DNA of 64,000 nucleotides from Streptomyces sp. JH34. Lineage in GTDB: Bacteria > Actinomycetota > Actinomycetes > Streptomycetales > Streptomycetaceae. Positions within the stretch are counted from its first letter, which is position 1. Each line of letters begins with the position of its first letter. The DNA is taken from assembly GCF_029428875.1 (NCBI RefSeq), contig NZ_JAJSOO010000001.1, positions 6,792,501 to 6,856,500 of the forward strand. The letters are read 5' to 3'. A program made the translations under genes and the position numbers. This document shows, in pieces, positions 7,669 through 17,153 of the stretch. The notes below the pieces were generated by a model, which saw nothing but the letters and a program-made list of their open reading frames with translations, was not told where the DNA came from and did not search any database.

Positions 7669-8549
7669 ACCCCCGTACCCCGCGTCAGCAGCAGCGCCAC
7701 ATCGGCGGACGCCACCACGACGGTCCCCGCGAGCGCCGTCTTGCGCCAACTCCCGCCCCGCCGCGGGCCGGCGCACACCGTCGTCACCACCACGGCGCAG
7801 ACCGCCACCCCGCAGAGGACTGCGACAGCGGGTCCGCCGGGAGCCCCCGGGGGGCCCAGGACCAGCACCGCGGTGGCCGCGGCCAGGGGCAGCGGGAGCA
7901 GCAGCCGGGTGCGTGCCGCCCCCAGCCGCTGGGGAAGGCCGCGGACGCCCGCCCGGAGATCCGCCTCGATGTCCGCCAGGACGTCCCCCAGATGGGCCGC
8001 GACACCGAGCAGCGCGCCCGCCGCCACCGCCCACCACGCGGGCCACGTACTCCCGGGCAGGCTGAGGGCGACCAGGCACGGCAGGCTGCCGAAACCGATC
8101 GCGTACGGCAGCCACGACAGCACGGTCTCCTTGAGCCTCAGGTTGTACGCCCACGCCGCCGCGACCCCGGTCAGATGCGCGGTCCCCGCCGCGGCACCGC
8201 ACGCGAACGACATCACCACGCACAGGAACAGCGCCGTGAACGCCGCGCCCCACACCGTGCCCGGGCTCGTCGCGCCCTGGGCGACCGGTTTCCCCAGGCG
8301 GCCGGCCTCGGCGTCACGAAGCACGTCGTAGGCGTCGTTGCACCAGCCCACCGAGAGCTGCCCGGTGAGCACCGCGCCGGTGATCAGGGCCGGACGGCCG
8401 CTCCCCGGACCCGAGCCGACGGCCAGTGCCGACACGAGGACCGTCACCGCCACGACCGGTCCGGGATGGCAGGACAGCGCGAGACCCGCCCACCCGCGCG
8501 GCAGACGGGTGGCGCGAGCGGGTGCCGGCGGCCGGTCCGTGGTGTCCAC
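7662..8549 (-). CDS. UbiA-family prenyltransferase
   Basis: The protein of about 295 residues is an integral membrane protein with roughly eight or nine hydrophobic segments. Both aspartate motifs of the UbiA superfamily are present: CNDAYDVLRDAEAGR (N71-D75) and GDVLADIEADLRAG (D193-D197), which bind the Mg-diphosphate of a prenyl donor. Members transfer isoprenyl chains to aromatic acceptors. The gene diverges from a type III polyketide synthase whose phenolic product would be a natural acceptor. The GTG at 8549 is chosen because residues upstream are not membrane-like, but no clear ribosome site marks it, so the N-terminus is uncertain. Donor chain length cannot be read from the sequence. 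Confidence 0.85.
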   Translation of the reverse strand: MDTTDRPPAPARATRLPRGWAGLALSCHPGPVVAVTVLVSALAVGSGPGSGRPALITGAVLTGQLSVGWCNDAYDVLRDAEAGRLGKPVAQGATSPGTVWGAAFTALFLCVVMSFACGAAAGTAHLTGVAAAWAYNLRLKETVLSWLPYAIGFGSLPCLVALSLPGSTWPAWWAVAAGALLGVAAHLGDVLADIEADLRAGVRGLPQRLGAARTRLLLPLPLAAATAVLVLGPPGAPGGPAVAVLCGVAVCAVVVTTVCAGPRRGGSWRKTALAGTVVVASADVALLLTRGTGVA

Positions 8550-8668
8550 GGGGCGATCGTAGGGGCCCCAGGGCGCACGAACACGGCAGCCGCGCGTCGC
8601 ATATGCTCCGATTTGACCCGAGCTGTAGGCAGGATGTGGTCCATGACCTCTCCGAAGCGGTGGCCAGG

Positions 8669-9727
8669 GTGACCCGGATCGCGGCGGTGCACGGAGTCCT
8701 GCCACCGCACCGCCACACCCAGCGGGCCGTCACCGACATGGTGGCGCGCACCTGCCTGCCGGACGGGTCCGACCGGCGGGTGCTGGACCGGATCCACGCG
8801 AACGCCGGCGTGCGCACCCGGAACACGGTGCTGCCCCTGGAGGGTTACGCCGGACTGGACGGATTCGGGGCGGCCAACGACGTGTTCATCGGCGCCGCCG
8901 TCGACCTGGGCGCCGAAGCCGTCCGGGGCGCCCTGCGCAAGGCGGGGCTGCGGCCCGCCGACGTCGACCTGCTGATGTTCACCTCGGTCACGGGGATCGC
9001 GGCGCCCTCCATCGACGCACGACTCGTCGGACGTCTCGGTCTGCGCCCCGACGTGAAACGCCTCCCCGTCTTCGGGCTGGGCTGCGTGGCGGGGGCCGCC
9101 GGGGTGGCGCGGCTGCACGACTACCTGCTCGGCCGGCCCGGACAGGTCGCCGTCCTGCTCTCGGTCGAACTCTGCTCCCTGACCTTCCAGCGCGACGACG
9201 CGAGCGCCGCCAACCTGGTCGCGACCGCCCTGTTCGGTGACGGTGCCGCGGCCGCCGTCCTCGTCGGCGGATCCCACCCGGCGCGGGTGGACGGCCCCGA
9301 GGTGGTGGACACCCGCAGCCGTCTGTACCCGGACACCGGACACGTCATGGGATGGGACATCCGCGGCTCCGGCTTCACCGTGGTGCTCGACCCCGCAGTC
9401 CCCGACGTCGTGCGCCGGTACCTCGCCGAGGACGTCACGGGCTTCCTGGAGGAGCACGGGCTGAAGCCCAAGGACATCGCCCGCTGGATCAGTCACCCCG
9501 GCGGCCCCAAGGTCCTGGAGGCGGTCACCGACGTCCTGTCACTGCCCGAGGGAGCCCTGGACTTCACCTGGCGCTCGCTGGCCGAGACCGGGAACCTCTC
9601 CTCGTCCTCGGTCCTGCACGTCCTGCGGGACACCATGGAACAGCGCGGGCCCGAGCCGGGGGCGCCCGGCCTGCTGATGGCCATGGGGCCCGGCTTCTGC
9701 TGCGAACTGGTGCTGCTGCGCTGGTAG
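8669..9727 (+). CDS. Type III polyketide synthase (chalcone/stilbene-synthase family)
   Basis: The 352-residue enzyme carries the complete catalytic triad: nucleophile Cys139 in FGLGCVAGAAG, His276 in SHPGGPKV and Asn309 in ETGNLSSSS; the C-terminal GPGFCCELVLL is also typical. It would extend a starter acyl-CoA with malonyl-type units and cyclise the chain to a resorcinol, pyrone or related phenol. GTG at 8669 gives the usual length and the family-like N-terminus RIAAVHGVLPPHR; in-frame starts at 8636 and 8603 are possible. The order with the following methyltransferase and flavin hydroxylase is that of srsA-srsB-srsC of Streptomyces griseus, which make methylated phenolic lipids and quinones. 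The starter unit is not known. Confidence 0.93.
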   Translation: MTRIAAVHGVLPPHRHTQRAVTDMVARTCLPDGSDRRVLDRIHANAGVRTRNTVLPLEGYAGLDGFGAANDVFIGAAVDLGAEAVRGALRKAGLRPADVDLLMFTSVTGIAAPSIDARLVGRLGLRPDVKRLPVFGLGCVAGAAGVARLHDYLLGRPGQVAVLLSVELCSLTFQRDDASAANLVATALFGDGAAAAVLVGGSHPARVDGPEVVDTRSRLYPDTGHVMGWDIRGSGFTVVLDPAVPDVVRRYLAEDVTGFLEEHGLKPKDIARWISHPGGPKVLEAVTDVLSLPEGALDFTWRSLAETGNLSSSSVLHVLRDTMEQRGPEPGAPGLLMAMGPGFCCELVLLRW

Positions 9728-9740
9728 TCCGGAGGAACGC

Positions 9741-10268
9741 ATGATCTGGTACACGGCCCTCGTGCTGGCCGTCGCCGCCGAGCGGGTCGCCGAGCTCGCG
9801 GTGGCGCTCCGCAACGCCCGCTGGAGCCTGGCCCGGGGCGGCACCGAGGCCGGCCGCGGGCACTACCCCGCGATGGTGGCCCTGCACACCGCGCTGCTCG
9901 TCGCGTGTCTCGCCGAGACCTGGCTGGCCGGACGCGCATTCCCGGCGCTCCTCGGCTGGACCATGATCGCGGTGGTGACCGTGGCCCAGGCCCTGCGCTG
10001 GTGGTGCGTCCGCACCCTGGGGCGTCGCTGGAACACCCGGGTCATCGTCGTCCCGGGGCTGCCCCTGGTGACCGGAGGCCCCTACCGGTGGCTGCGCCAT
10101 CCCAACTACGTGGCCGTCGCCGCCGAAGGAGCGGCCCTGCCGCTGGTCCACGGCGCGTGGGTGACCGCCGTCGTGTTCACCGTGCTCAACGCGGCGCTCA
10201 TGGCCGTGCGCATCCGGTGCGAGGACGGCGCGCTGGCCGCCCCGGCGGGAGCGGAGGCGCGCGCGTGA
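9741..10268 (+). CDS. ICMT-like membrane methyltransferase (SrsB type)
   Basis: The 175-residue membrane protein has four or five hydrophobic segments and the isoprenylcysteine-carboxyl-methyltransferase signature GGPYRWLRHPNYVAVAAEG near residues 112-130, which forms the S-adenosylmethionine site. In srs-type operons this enzyme methylates the alkylresorcinol made by the type III synthase. A strong GGAGGAA ribosome site lies 13 bases after the synthase stop, and its own stop overlaps the next start, so the three genes form one transcript. O- versus C-methylation cannot be decided here. Confidence 0.88.
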   Translation: MIWYTALVLAVAAERVAELAVALRNARWSLARGGTEAGRGHYPAMVALHTALLVACLAETWLAGRAFPALLGWTMIAVVTVAQALRWWCVRTLGRRWNTRVIVVPGLPLVTGGPYRWLRHPNYVAVAAEGAALPLVHGAWVTAVVFTVLNAALMAVRIRCEDGALAAPAGAEARA

Positions 10269-11278
10269 TCGACATCCTGGTGGCGGGCGGCGGACCGGCC
10301 GGACTGGCGGCGGCGATCCGGGCCGCCACGGCCGGTCTGGAGGCCGTCGTGGTCGAACCCCGCCCCCTGCCCGTGGACAAGGCCTGCGGCGAAGGGATCA
10401 TGCCCAGCGGGGTGGCCGCCCTGCGCGCGCTGGGGGTCACCCCGGCGGGAAGTACGCTCCGGGGGATCCGGTACGTCGAGGGCGCACGGCGGGCGGTGGC
10501 GGTCTTCCGGGGCGGGCCCGGGCTCGGGGTGCGCCGGACCGAGCTGCACGCCGCCCTGCACCGGCGCGCCGTGGAACTCGGGGTGCGCGTCGTCGTGGGG
10601 CGGGCGGGGGAGGTGCGCCAGGACGACCACGGCGTCACCACGGCGGGCCTGACGGCACGCTGGCTCATCGCCGCCGACGGCCTGCACTCCCCGGTGCGCC
10701 GCTCACTCGGCCTGGAACGCCCCTGCCCCTCGCCCCGCCGGTACGGGCTGCGCCGCCACTACCGCATCGCCCCCTGGACGGACTTCGTGGAAGTGCACTG
10801 GTCGCGCCGTGGGGAGGCGTACGTGACACCGGTGGGGGAGGAGTTGCTGGGGGTCGCCGTACTCAGCCGCCACCGGCGCTCCCACGAGCAGCACCTCACC
10901 GCCTTCCCCGCGCTCGCCCGCACGCTCCGGGGCCTGGAGGCGGGTCCCGTACGCGGCGCGGGCCCCCTGCGCCAGGTCGCGAGCGCACCGGTAGCCGGGC
11001 GGGTCCTGCTGGCCGGTGACGCGGCGGGCTACGTCGACGCGCTCACCGGCGAGGGCATCGCCCTGGCGGTGGCGACCGCGTCGGCCGCGGTCGACTGCCT
11101 CGCCGTGGGCCGGCCCGAGGCCTACCCGGCCCGCTGGGCGCGGCTGACGCGACGGCACCGGCTGCTCACCGGGGCCCTGCTCGGAGCCGCGGCGCACCCC
11201 GCGACCGCCGGGCTGATCGTGCCCGCCGCGCACCGGCTGCCCGTGCTGTTCGGCGCGGCGGTGCGCGCCCTGCAGTAG
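10265..11278 (+). CDS. FAD-dependent hydroxylase / geranylgeranyl-reductase-like oxidoreductase (SrsC type)
   Basis: The 337-residue flavoprotein begins with the dinucleotide-binding motif VAGGGPAGLAAAIRA, has an IAADGLHSPVRR segment (DG motif) near residue 140 and the second FAD motif LLAGDAAGYVDALTGEGI near residue 250. These are the landmarks of aromatic-ring hydroxylases and related reductases. By analogy with SrsC it would hydroxylate the methylated phenol towards a quinone or hydroquinone. It starts at GTG overlapping the methyltransferase stop (GTGA), so it is tightly coupled. Confidence 0.88.
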   Translation: MIDILVAGGGPAGLAAAIRAATAGLEAVVVEPRPLPVDKACGEGIMPSGVAALRALGVTPAGSTLRGIRYVEGARRAVAVFRGGPGLGVRRTELHAALHRRAVELGVRVVVGRAGEVRQDDHGVTTAGLTARWLIAADGLHSPVRRSLGLERPCPSPRRYGLRRHYRIAPWTDFVEVHWSRRGEAYVTPVGEELLGVAVLSRHRRSHEQHLTAFPALARTLRGLEAGPVRGAGPLRQVASAPVAGRVLLAGDAAGYVDALTGEGIALAVATASAAVDCLAVGRPEAYPARWARLTRRHRLLTGALLGAAAHPATAGLIVPAAHRLPVLFGAAVRALQ

Positions 11279-11322
11279 CGGTCCCGCACGCGCGCCCCCG
11301 CCCGCTCTGCCATCCTGTCCGG

Positions 11323-12069
11323 GTGCCGCCCACACCCCGTACGCCGCAGCCCGTCACCCCCGACCCGCCGCACCCGGCGATGAACCCGCTGATGACGCAG
11401 TCCTGGCTGGACCTGGCGTTCCTGCACTGGGCGGCCGACCCCCGGGACGTGGCGCCGCTCCTGCCCGCCGGAACCGTGCCCGACACCCTCGACGGGGTCA
11501 CCTACGTCGGACTGGTCGCCTTCCGGATGCACCGCGTCGGATGGTTCCGCATCCCCGGTATCCCTTACCTGGGTACCTTCCCCGAGACCAACGTCCGGCT
11601 GTACTCCCGGGACGCGCACGGCAGACGCGGGGTGGTCTTCCGCTCGCTCGACGCCTCCAGGCTGATCCCCGTGGTGTTCGCCCGGACCGTCTTCCGGCTT
11701 CCGTACGTATGGTCCCGGATGTCGGTCCGGCGCGACGCCGACACCCTCACCTACACCAGCAGACGGCGTCTCCCCGGCCCCCGGGGCGCCCACAGCCGGA
11801 TCGTGCTGCGCACCGGCGGGCGCATCGAGGCGCCCAGCGAGCTCGAGCACTTCCTCACCGCGCGCTGGGGCATGCACAGCACCCTGCACGGGCGCGCGGT
11901 GTACCTCCCGAACGCACACCCCCGCTGGCCCCTGCACCGCGCACGACTCCTGGAGTGCGACGAGAACCTGGTGACGGCGGCCGGTCTGCCGGCACCCGCC
12001 GGCGAGCCGTCGAGCGTCCTGTACTCACCGGGCGTCCGGGTGCGCTTCGGCCGCCCCGCCCACCGGTGA
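11323..12069 (+). CDS. DUF2071 (YqjF-family) protein
   Basis: The 248-residue soluble protein shows the DUF2071 pattern: FLHWAADPRDVAPLLPAG near residue 33, YVGLVAFRMHRVG, PETNVRLYSRDAHGRRGVVFRSLDASR, and FLTARWGMHS towards the C-terminus. The fold is related to acetoacetate decarboxylase, but no enzymatic activity is established for most members. It follows the flavin hydroxylase by 44 bases on the same strand and may belong to the same transcript. GTG at 11323 is the first start; a shorter form beginning near residue 20 is possible because the first 20 residues are Pro-rich. Confidence 0.75.
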   Translation: MPPTPRTPQPVTPDPPHPAMNPLMTQSWLDLAFLHWAADPRDVAPLLPAGTVPDTLDGVTYVGLVAFRMHRVGWFRIPGIPYLGTFPETNVRLYSRDAHGRRGVVFRSLDASRLIPVVFARTVFRLPYVWSRMSVRRDADTLTYTSRRRLPGPRGAHSRIVLRTGGRIEAPSELEHFLTARWGMHSTLHGRAVYLPNAHPRWPLHRARLLECDENLVTAAGLPAPAGEPSSVLYSPGVRVRFGRPAHR

Positions 12070-12249
12070 CCGCCGCCCGGCCGACCGCCACCCCGGGGTG
12101 AGCGCCGAGCCGTACGGGCGACGGTTCACGGACGTGTGCACTGCTCCGACCGTGGCCGGCACCCGGTGGGCACGGCATGTCATCGTCCCGTGCCCTCGCG
12201 CCCCTTCTAGTCTCGCCGCCACGGGACAGGACGAAGGGGCGGGATCGGC

Positions 12250-14364
12250 ATGCGTGGAGTGGCCCGGCTGTTGTGCGGACGCCGCACCAAATGGCTCGTC
12301 GTGGTGCTGTGGCTCGTCGTCCTCGTCGTCGCGGCACCGCTCGCGGGGAAGCTCATGGGAGCGCAGGACAACGACGCGGCCTCCTGGCTCCCCACCAGCG
12401 CCGAGTCCACGCAGGTCTGGGAGGAGTCCAAGGAGTTCCGGCCCGAGATCATCACCGCCATCGTCGTGTACGCCCGCGACGGCGGCCTGACCGCGGCGGA
12501 CCGTAGCCGGATCGCCGGGGACGAGCGGCAGCTCATGACGCTCAGCGCGCACGGCGTACGGGGCGAGGAGACCCGCGGCCCCGTCTACGACAGGAAGGCC
12601 GGTCCCTCCGCCGCCCAGATCTTCGTGCCGATCACCATGGACGAGAAGGGCTGGGAACGGATCGGTCCCGCCGTCGACTCCGTACGGGACATCGTGGGGG
12701 ACGGAGGCGGCGGGCTCGCGGTGCACATCACGGGCCCCGGCGGGGTCGCCGCCGACTCGGCCGACGCCTTCTCGGGCATCGACTCGACCCTGCTCCTCGC
12801 CGCACTCGCCGTGGTGATCGTGATGCTGCTGATCACGTATCGCAGCCCGACGCTGCTCGTGCTCCCGGTCGTTTCGGTCGTCGCCGCGCTCCTCACCGCG
12901 CAGGCCGTCATCTACCTGCTCGCGGCGCACGCCGGACTGACCGTGAACGGTCAGAGCGCGGGCATCCTGACCGTCCTCGTCTTCGGTGCCGGCACGGACT
13001 ACGCCCTGCTGCTCGTCGCCCGCTACCGCGAGGAGCTGCGGCGCCACGAGGACCGCCACGAGGCCATGGCCCGGGCCCTGCACCGCGCCGGGCCCGCCGT
13101 GCTGGCCAGCAGCGGCACCGTGGTGCTGAGCATGCTCGTCCTCGTGGTGGCCGAGATGAACTCGACCCGTGGCCTCGGACCGGTGGCCGCGATCGGGGTG
13201 GCCATCGCGCTGATCGCCATGCTCACCCTCCTCCCGGCCCTCCTGGTGATCTTCGGCCGCTGGGTCTTCTGGCCCGTGGTCCCGCACCTCGGCACACCGG
13301 AGCCCACCGAGCACGGGTTCTGGGCGCGGACCGGTCAACGGCTGGCCGTGCACCCGCGCAGGGTCTGGGTGGTCACCGTACTGGTGCTCGCCGCCCTGTC
13401 CGTGGGGCTCGTCCAGCTGCGCGCGGCCGGACTCAGCAACGCCGACTCCTTCCCCGGCACACCGGACTCCATCGCGGGGCAGCAGATCCAGGAGCGGTAC
13501 TTCCCGGCCGGTGTCGGCAGCCCTCTGGTCGTCATCGCGGCGGCGGACCGGAGCGGTCAGGTGCGTGCCGCCGTCGAGGGGACCCGCGGGGTGCTGCCGG
13601 GATCCCTCGTCGTGCCGCCCGGCGCCCGTCCCGAGAACGACGGCCGGGTGATCTTCGAAGCGACCATGTCCGACGCCGGGGACAGCAAGGCGGCCGAGCG
13701 CACCGTGGAGCGGGTCCGCGACGCCGTGCACCGGATCCCGGGAGCCGACGCGCGGGTCGGCGGCGACACGGCGGCGGCACTCGACATGGACGACGCCACC
13801 CGGCACGACAACCTGCTGATCATCCCCCTCGTGCTGCTGGTCGTACTGATCATCCTGGCGCTGGTGCTGCGCGCCCTGCTGGCACCCCTGATCCTGATCG
13901 CCACCGTCGTGCTGTCCTTCACCGCCGCCCTCGGTGTCAGCGCCCTCGCCTTCCGCCACGTCTTCGACTACGCCGGTGAGACCACGGACTTCCCGCTGTT
14001 CGTGTTCGTCTTCCTGGTGGCCCTCGGCATCGACTACAACATCTTCCTGACCACCCGGATCCGCGAGGAGGCCCTGCACCAGGGCACCCGCGCGGGCGTG
14101 GTCACCGGGCTCGCCGCCACCGGGGCGGTCATCACCTCGGCGGGCCTCGTCCTGGCCGGCACCTTCGCCGCACTCGGGACCCTTCCGGTGGTGGCCTTCG
14201 CGGAGATCGGGTTCGCGGTCGCCCTGGGCGTCCTCCTGGACACCCTGGTCGTCAGGTCCGTGCTGGTCACCTCCCTCTTCCTCGACATCGGGCCGCGTGT
14301 CTGGTGGCCGCACCGGCTCGCTCACGAGGACGGCGGGGAGGCACGGGAACCCGCGGGCGTCTGA
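12250..14364 (+). CDS. MMPL-family (RND-type) membrane transporter
   Basis: The 704-residue protein has the two-fold MMPL layout: a first transmembrane helix near residues 16-35, a long extracytoplasmic loop, five helices (about 175-345), a second helix near 370, a second loop, and five C-terminal helices. GAGTDYALLLVARYREELRR and the second-half counterpart ALGIDYNIFLTTRIREEALHQG carry the conserved Asp-Tyr pairs linked to proton coupling. MMPL proteins export lipids and hydrophobic metabolites. Placed after the type III synthase set, it is a plausible exporter for the phenolic lipid, although 180 bases separate it from the DUF2071 gene and it may have its own promoter. Confidence 0.92.
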   Translation: MRGVARLLCGRRTKWLVVVLWLVVLVVAAPLAGKLMGAQDNDAASWLPTSAESTQVWEESKEFRPEIITAIVVYARDGGLTAADRSRIAGDERQLMTLSAHGVRGEETRGPVYDRKAGPSAAQIFVPITMDEKGWERIGPAVDSVRDIVGDGGGGLAVHITGPGGVAADSADAFSGIDSTLLLAALAVVIVMLLITYRSPTLLVLPVVSVVAALLTAQAVIYLLAAHAGLTVNGQSAGILTVLVFGAGTDYALLLVARYREELRRHEDRHEAMARALHRAGPAVLASSGTVVLSMLVLVVAEMNSTRGLGPVAAIGVAIALIAMLTLLPALLVIFGRWVFWPVVPHLGTPEPTEHGFWARTGQRLAVHPRRVWVVTVLVLAALSVGLVQLRAAGLSNADSFPGTPDSIAGQQIQERYFPAGVGSPLVVIAAADRSGQVRAAVEGTRGVLPGSLVVPPGARPENDGRVIFEATMSDAGDSKAAERTVERVRDAVHRIPGADARVGGDTAAALDMDDATRHDNLLIIPLVLLVVLIILALVLRALLAPLILIATVVLSFTAALGVSALAFRHVFDYAGETTDFPLFVFVFLVALGIDYNIFLTTRIREEALHQGTRAGVVTGLAATGAVITSAGLVLAGTFAALGTLPVVAFAEIGFAVALGVLLDTLVVRSVLVTSLFLDIGPRVWWPHRLAHEDGGEAREPAGV

Positions 14365-14450
14365 AGGGCCGGTCCCGGGCCGCCACGGCTTCCGGGGCAG
14401 CCGCGCCGCACCGCTCGCCCGGCGTATGACCAGGGTGTAAAAAGGGGGGC

Positions 14451-17153
14451 ATGGCCGGACGCTACGGCCGCCCGCGTTCGTTTCTCCGAATGAGAAGCGT
14501 CGCTGGTCAGGTCTTTCTCCTGCAGGTGGCGATCGTGGTGTTGCTCGTCGCTGCCTCCGCGACCGCGCTCGTGCTGCAGTCCCACGCGGACAGCGAACGC
14601 GAGGCACGCAACCGCTCGGTCGCCGTGGCGGAGGCCTTCGCCAACGGCCCGGGCATGGAAGCCGCACTGAAGAGCCCCGACCCCAGTGCCGTGCTCCAGC
14701 CGAAGGCCGAGGCGGCGCGCAAGGGGTCCGGCGTCGACTTCGTCGTCGTCCTGAACCTCGATGGCGTCCGGTACACGCACCCGCTGCCCGACCGCATCGG
14801 CAAGAAGTTCGTCGGCGACGTGGGGCCCGCCTTGGAAGGCCGGGTCGTGACCGAGAAGATCGACGGGACCATCGGTCCGCTCGTCCAGGCCGTGGTACCC
14901 GTGACCGGCGCGAACGGCCGCGTGGTGGGCCTGGTGTCCGCCGGTATCACGATCAGCAAGGTCAGCGGCGTCGCCGAGGACCAGTTCCCCCTCCTCTTCG
15001 GTTCGGCCGCCGGGATACTGCTGCTCGCGATGGGCGGCACGGCCCTCGTCACCCGCCGTCTGAAACGTCAGACGCACGGCCTCGGACCGACCGAGATGAC
15101 CCGGATGTACGAGCACCACGACGCCGTTCTGCACGCCGTGCGCGAGGGCGTGGTCATCGTCGGGGGCGACGGACGGCTCCTGCTCGCCAACGACGAGGCA
15201 CGACGGCTCCTCGGGATCCGTCCGGACGCCGAGGGCACGCCCGTGCCCGAACTCGGCCTCAACCCGGTGATCACCGGGATCCTGACCACGGGACGCATCG
15301 CGACCGACGAGGTGCACTCCGTGGGCGACCGTCTGCTCGCCGTCAGCCAGCGGACCACCGACCGGGACGGCGGCCCTCCCGGCACCGTCACGACGCTCCG
15401 GGACACCACGGAACTGCAGGCCCTCACCGGCAAGGCCGCCACGGCACGCGGCAGGCTGAAGCTCCTCTACGACGCGGGAACGGAGATCGGCACCGCCTTG
15501 GACGTCATACGGACGTGCGAGGAACTGGCGCAGTTCGCCACCGGGAGGTTCGCCGACTACGCCACCGTGGACCTCGCCGAGGGCGTTCTGCGCGGAGAGG
15601 AACCGACGGCCGTGCGCGCCACCACCGACGGCCTGCGCCGGTCGGCGTTCAGCGGCGCCCGCGACGACACGGGCCTGCATCCGCTGGGCTCGGTCATCCG
15701 CTTCCTGCCGTCCACGGAGATCGGGGCCGGCCTGCTCAGGGGCAGGTCCGTCCTCGACACCGACCTGGCACGGCTCTCCGGCTGGCAGCAGCAGCACCCC
15801 GAACGGGCCGAGCGCATGGTGGAGTGCGGATTCCACTCGCTGATCGCCGTCCCGATGCGGGCCAGGGGCGTGGTCCTCGGCGTGGCCATGTTCTGGCGCG
15901 CGCAGCGCCCCGAGCCGTTCGAGGACGAGGACCTGTCCGTCGCGGAGGAGATCGTCGCGCGTGCCGCGGTGAGCATGGACAACGCGCGCCGCTACTCGCG
16001 CGAGCACAACGTGGCGGTCACCCTGCAGCGCAGTCTGCTGCCGCAGGGGCTGCCCGACCAGAGTGCCATCGACGCCGCCTACCGCTACCTCCCCGCGCAG
16101 GCCGGACTCGGCGGGCTGGGCGGTGTCGGCGGCGACTGGTTCGACATCATCCCGCTGCCCGGCGCCCGGGTCGCCCTCGTCGTCGGTGACGTGGTCGGAC
16201 ACGGGCTCCACGCGGCCGCCACGATGGGACGCCTCCGCACGGCGGTCCACAACTTCTCCAGCCTGGATCTGCCCCCCGACGAACTGCTGTGGCACCTGGA
16301 CGAACTGGTGACCCGCATCGACCTGGACGAGTCGGCCAACGGCTCCGACGGATCCGGGGTCACCGGGGCCACCTGTCTCTACGCGATCTACGACCCGGCC
16401 TCCGGCCGCTGCACCATGGCGCGGGCCGGCCACCTCCAGCCCGTGATCGTCGGTCCCGAGGGTGAGGCCGTCTTCGCGGACGTGCCCGGCGGCCCGCCCC
16501 TGGGCCTCGGCGGCATGCCCTTCGAGACCCTCGACGTACAGCTCGCACAGAACAGCAGGCTGGTCCTCTACACCGACGGGCTCGTCGAGGACCGGCGCCG
16601 CGACATCGACGAAGGGCTCGAACTGCTGCGCCGGACCCTGTCCGGGCACCCCGACCGGTCACCGGAGGAGACCTGCGAGGCCGTCCTCCGCGTCCTGGTA
16701 CCCGCCAGGGCCCGTGACGACGTCGCGCTGCTGGTCGGCCGCACCCGCCGCCTCGCCGCGGAGAACGTGGCCGAGTGGGACGTCCCCTCCGACCCCTCGG
16801 CGGTCGGCCGGGTCCGCTCCGACGTGTCCCGCAAACTGGCCGAGTGGGACCTGGTCGAGGAGGCGTTCACGACCGAGCTGATCCTGAGCGAACTGGTCAC
16901 CAACTCCATCCGCTACGCCACCGGGCCCATCCGCGTCCGGCTGATCCGTGACAGGACGCTCATCTGCGAGGTGTCAGACCGCAGCAGCACCTCGCCCCAT
17001 CTGCGCCAGGCGGCCACCATGGACGAGGGAGGCAGAGGCCTGTTCCTCGTCGCCCAACTGGCCGAACGCTGGGGCACGCGCTACACCGACGACGGCGGCA
17101 AGGTGATCTGGACGGAACAGGTCCTGCAGCCCGGGACCGACGGGCAGCCGTGA
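14451..17153 (+). CDS. Membrane sensor with Cache, PAS, GAF, SpoIIE phosphatase and anti-sigma-type ATPase domains
   Basis: The 900-residue protein carries in order: a transmembrane helix (about 20-42), an extracellular Cache-like sensor domain (about 45-178), a second helix (about 180-202), a PAS domain (about 220-325), a GAF domain (about 335-520), a PP2C-type SpoIIE phosphatase domain (about 550-750, with GDWFDIIPLPGARVALVVGDVVGHG and VLYTDGLVEDRR metal-site motifs), and a C-terminal HATPase domain with GGRGLFLVAQLAERWG. Such proteins dephosphorylate anti-anti-sigma factors and may also act as serine kinases, linking a signal to sigma-factor release. No anti-sigma antagonist or sigma gene is adjacent, so partners are encoded elsewhere. 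ATG at 14451 follows AAAGGGGGG. Confidence 0.92.
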   Translation: MAGRYGRPRSFLRMRSVAGQVFLLQVAIVVLLVAASATALVLQSHADSEREARNRSVAVAEAFANGPGMEAALKSPDPSAVLQPKAEAARKGSGVDFVVVLNLDGVRYTHPLPDRIGKKFVGDVGPALEGRVVTEKIDGTIGPLVQAVVPVTGANGRVVGLVSAGITISKVSGVAEDQFPLLFGSAAGILLLAMGGTALVTRRLKRQTHGLGPTEMTRMYEHHDAVLHAVREGVVIVGGDGRLLLANDEARRLLGIRPDAEGTPVPELGLNPVITGILTTGRIATDEVHSVGDRLLAVSQRTTDRDGGPPGTVTTLRDTTELQALTGKAATARGRLKLLYDAGTEIGTALDVIRTCEELAQFATGRFADYATVDLAEGVLRGEEPTAVRATTDGLRRSAFSGARDDTGLHPLGSVIRFLPSTEIGAGLLRGRSVLDTDLARLSGWQQQHPERAERMVECGFHSLIAVPMRARGVVLGVAMFWRAQRPEPFEDEDLSVAEEIVARAAVSMDNARRYSREHNVAVTLQRSLLPQGLPDQSAIDAAYRYLPAQAGLGGLGGVGGDWFDIIPLPGARVALVVGDVVGHGLHAAATMGRLRTAVHNFSSLDLPPDELLWHLDELVTRIDLDESANGSDGSGVTGATCLYAIYDPASGRCTMARAGHLQPVIVGPEGEAVFADVPGGPPLGLGGMPFETLDVQLAQNSRLVLYTDGLVEDRRRDIDEGLELLRRTLSGHPDRSPEETCEAVLRVLVPARARDDVALLVGRTRRLAAENVAEWDVPSDPSAVGRVRSDVSRKLAEWDLVEEAFTTELILSELVTNSIRYATGPIRVRLIRDRTLICEVSDRSSTSPHLRQAATMDEGGRGLFLVAQLAERWGTRYTDDGGKVIWTEQVLQPGTDGQP

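Noticed and set aside
12025..16649. Long minus-strand frames opposite the MMPL and SpoIIE genes
   Set aside because: Compositional shadows; the plus-strand genes have full sets of motifs and membrane segments.
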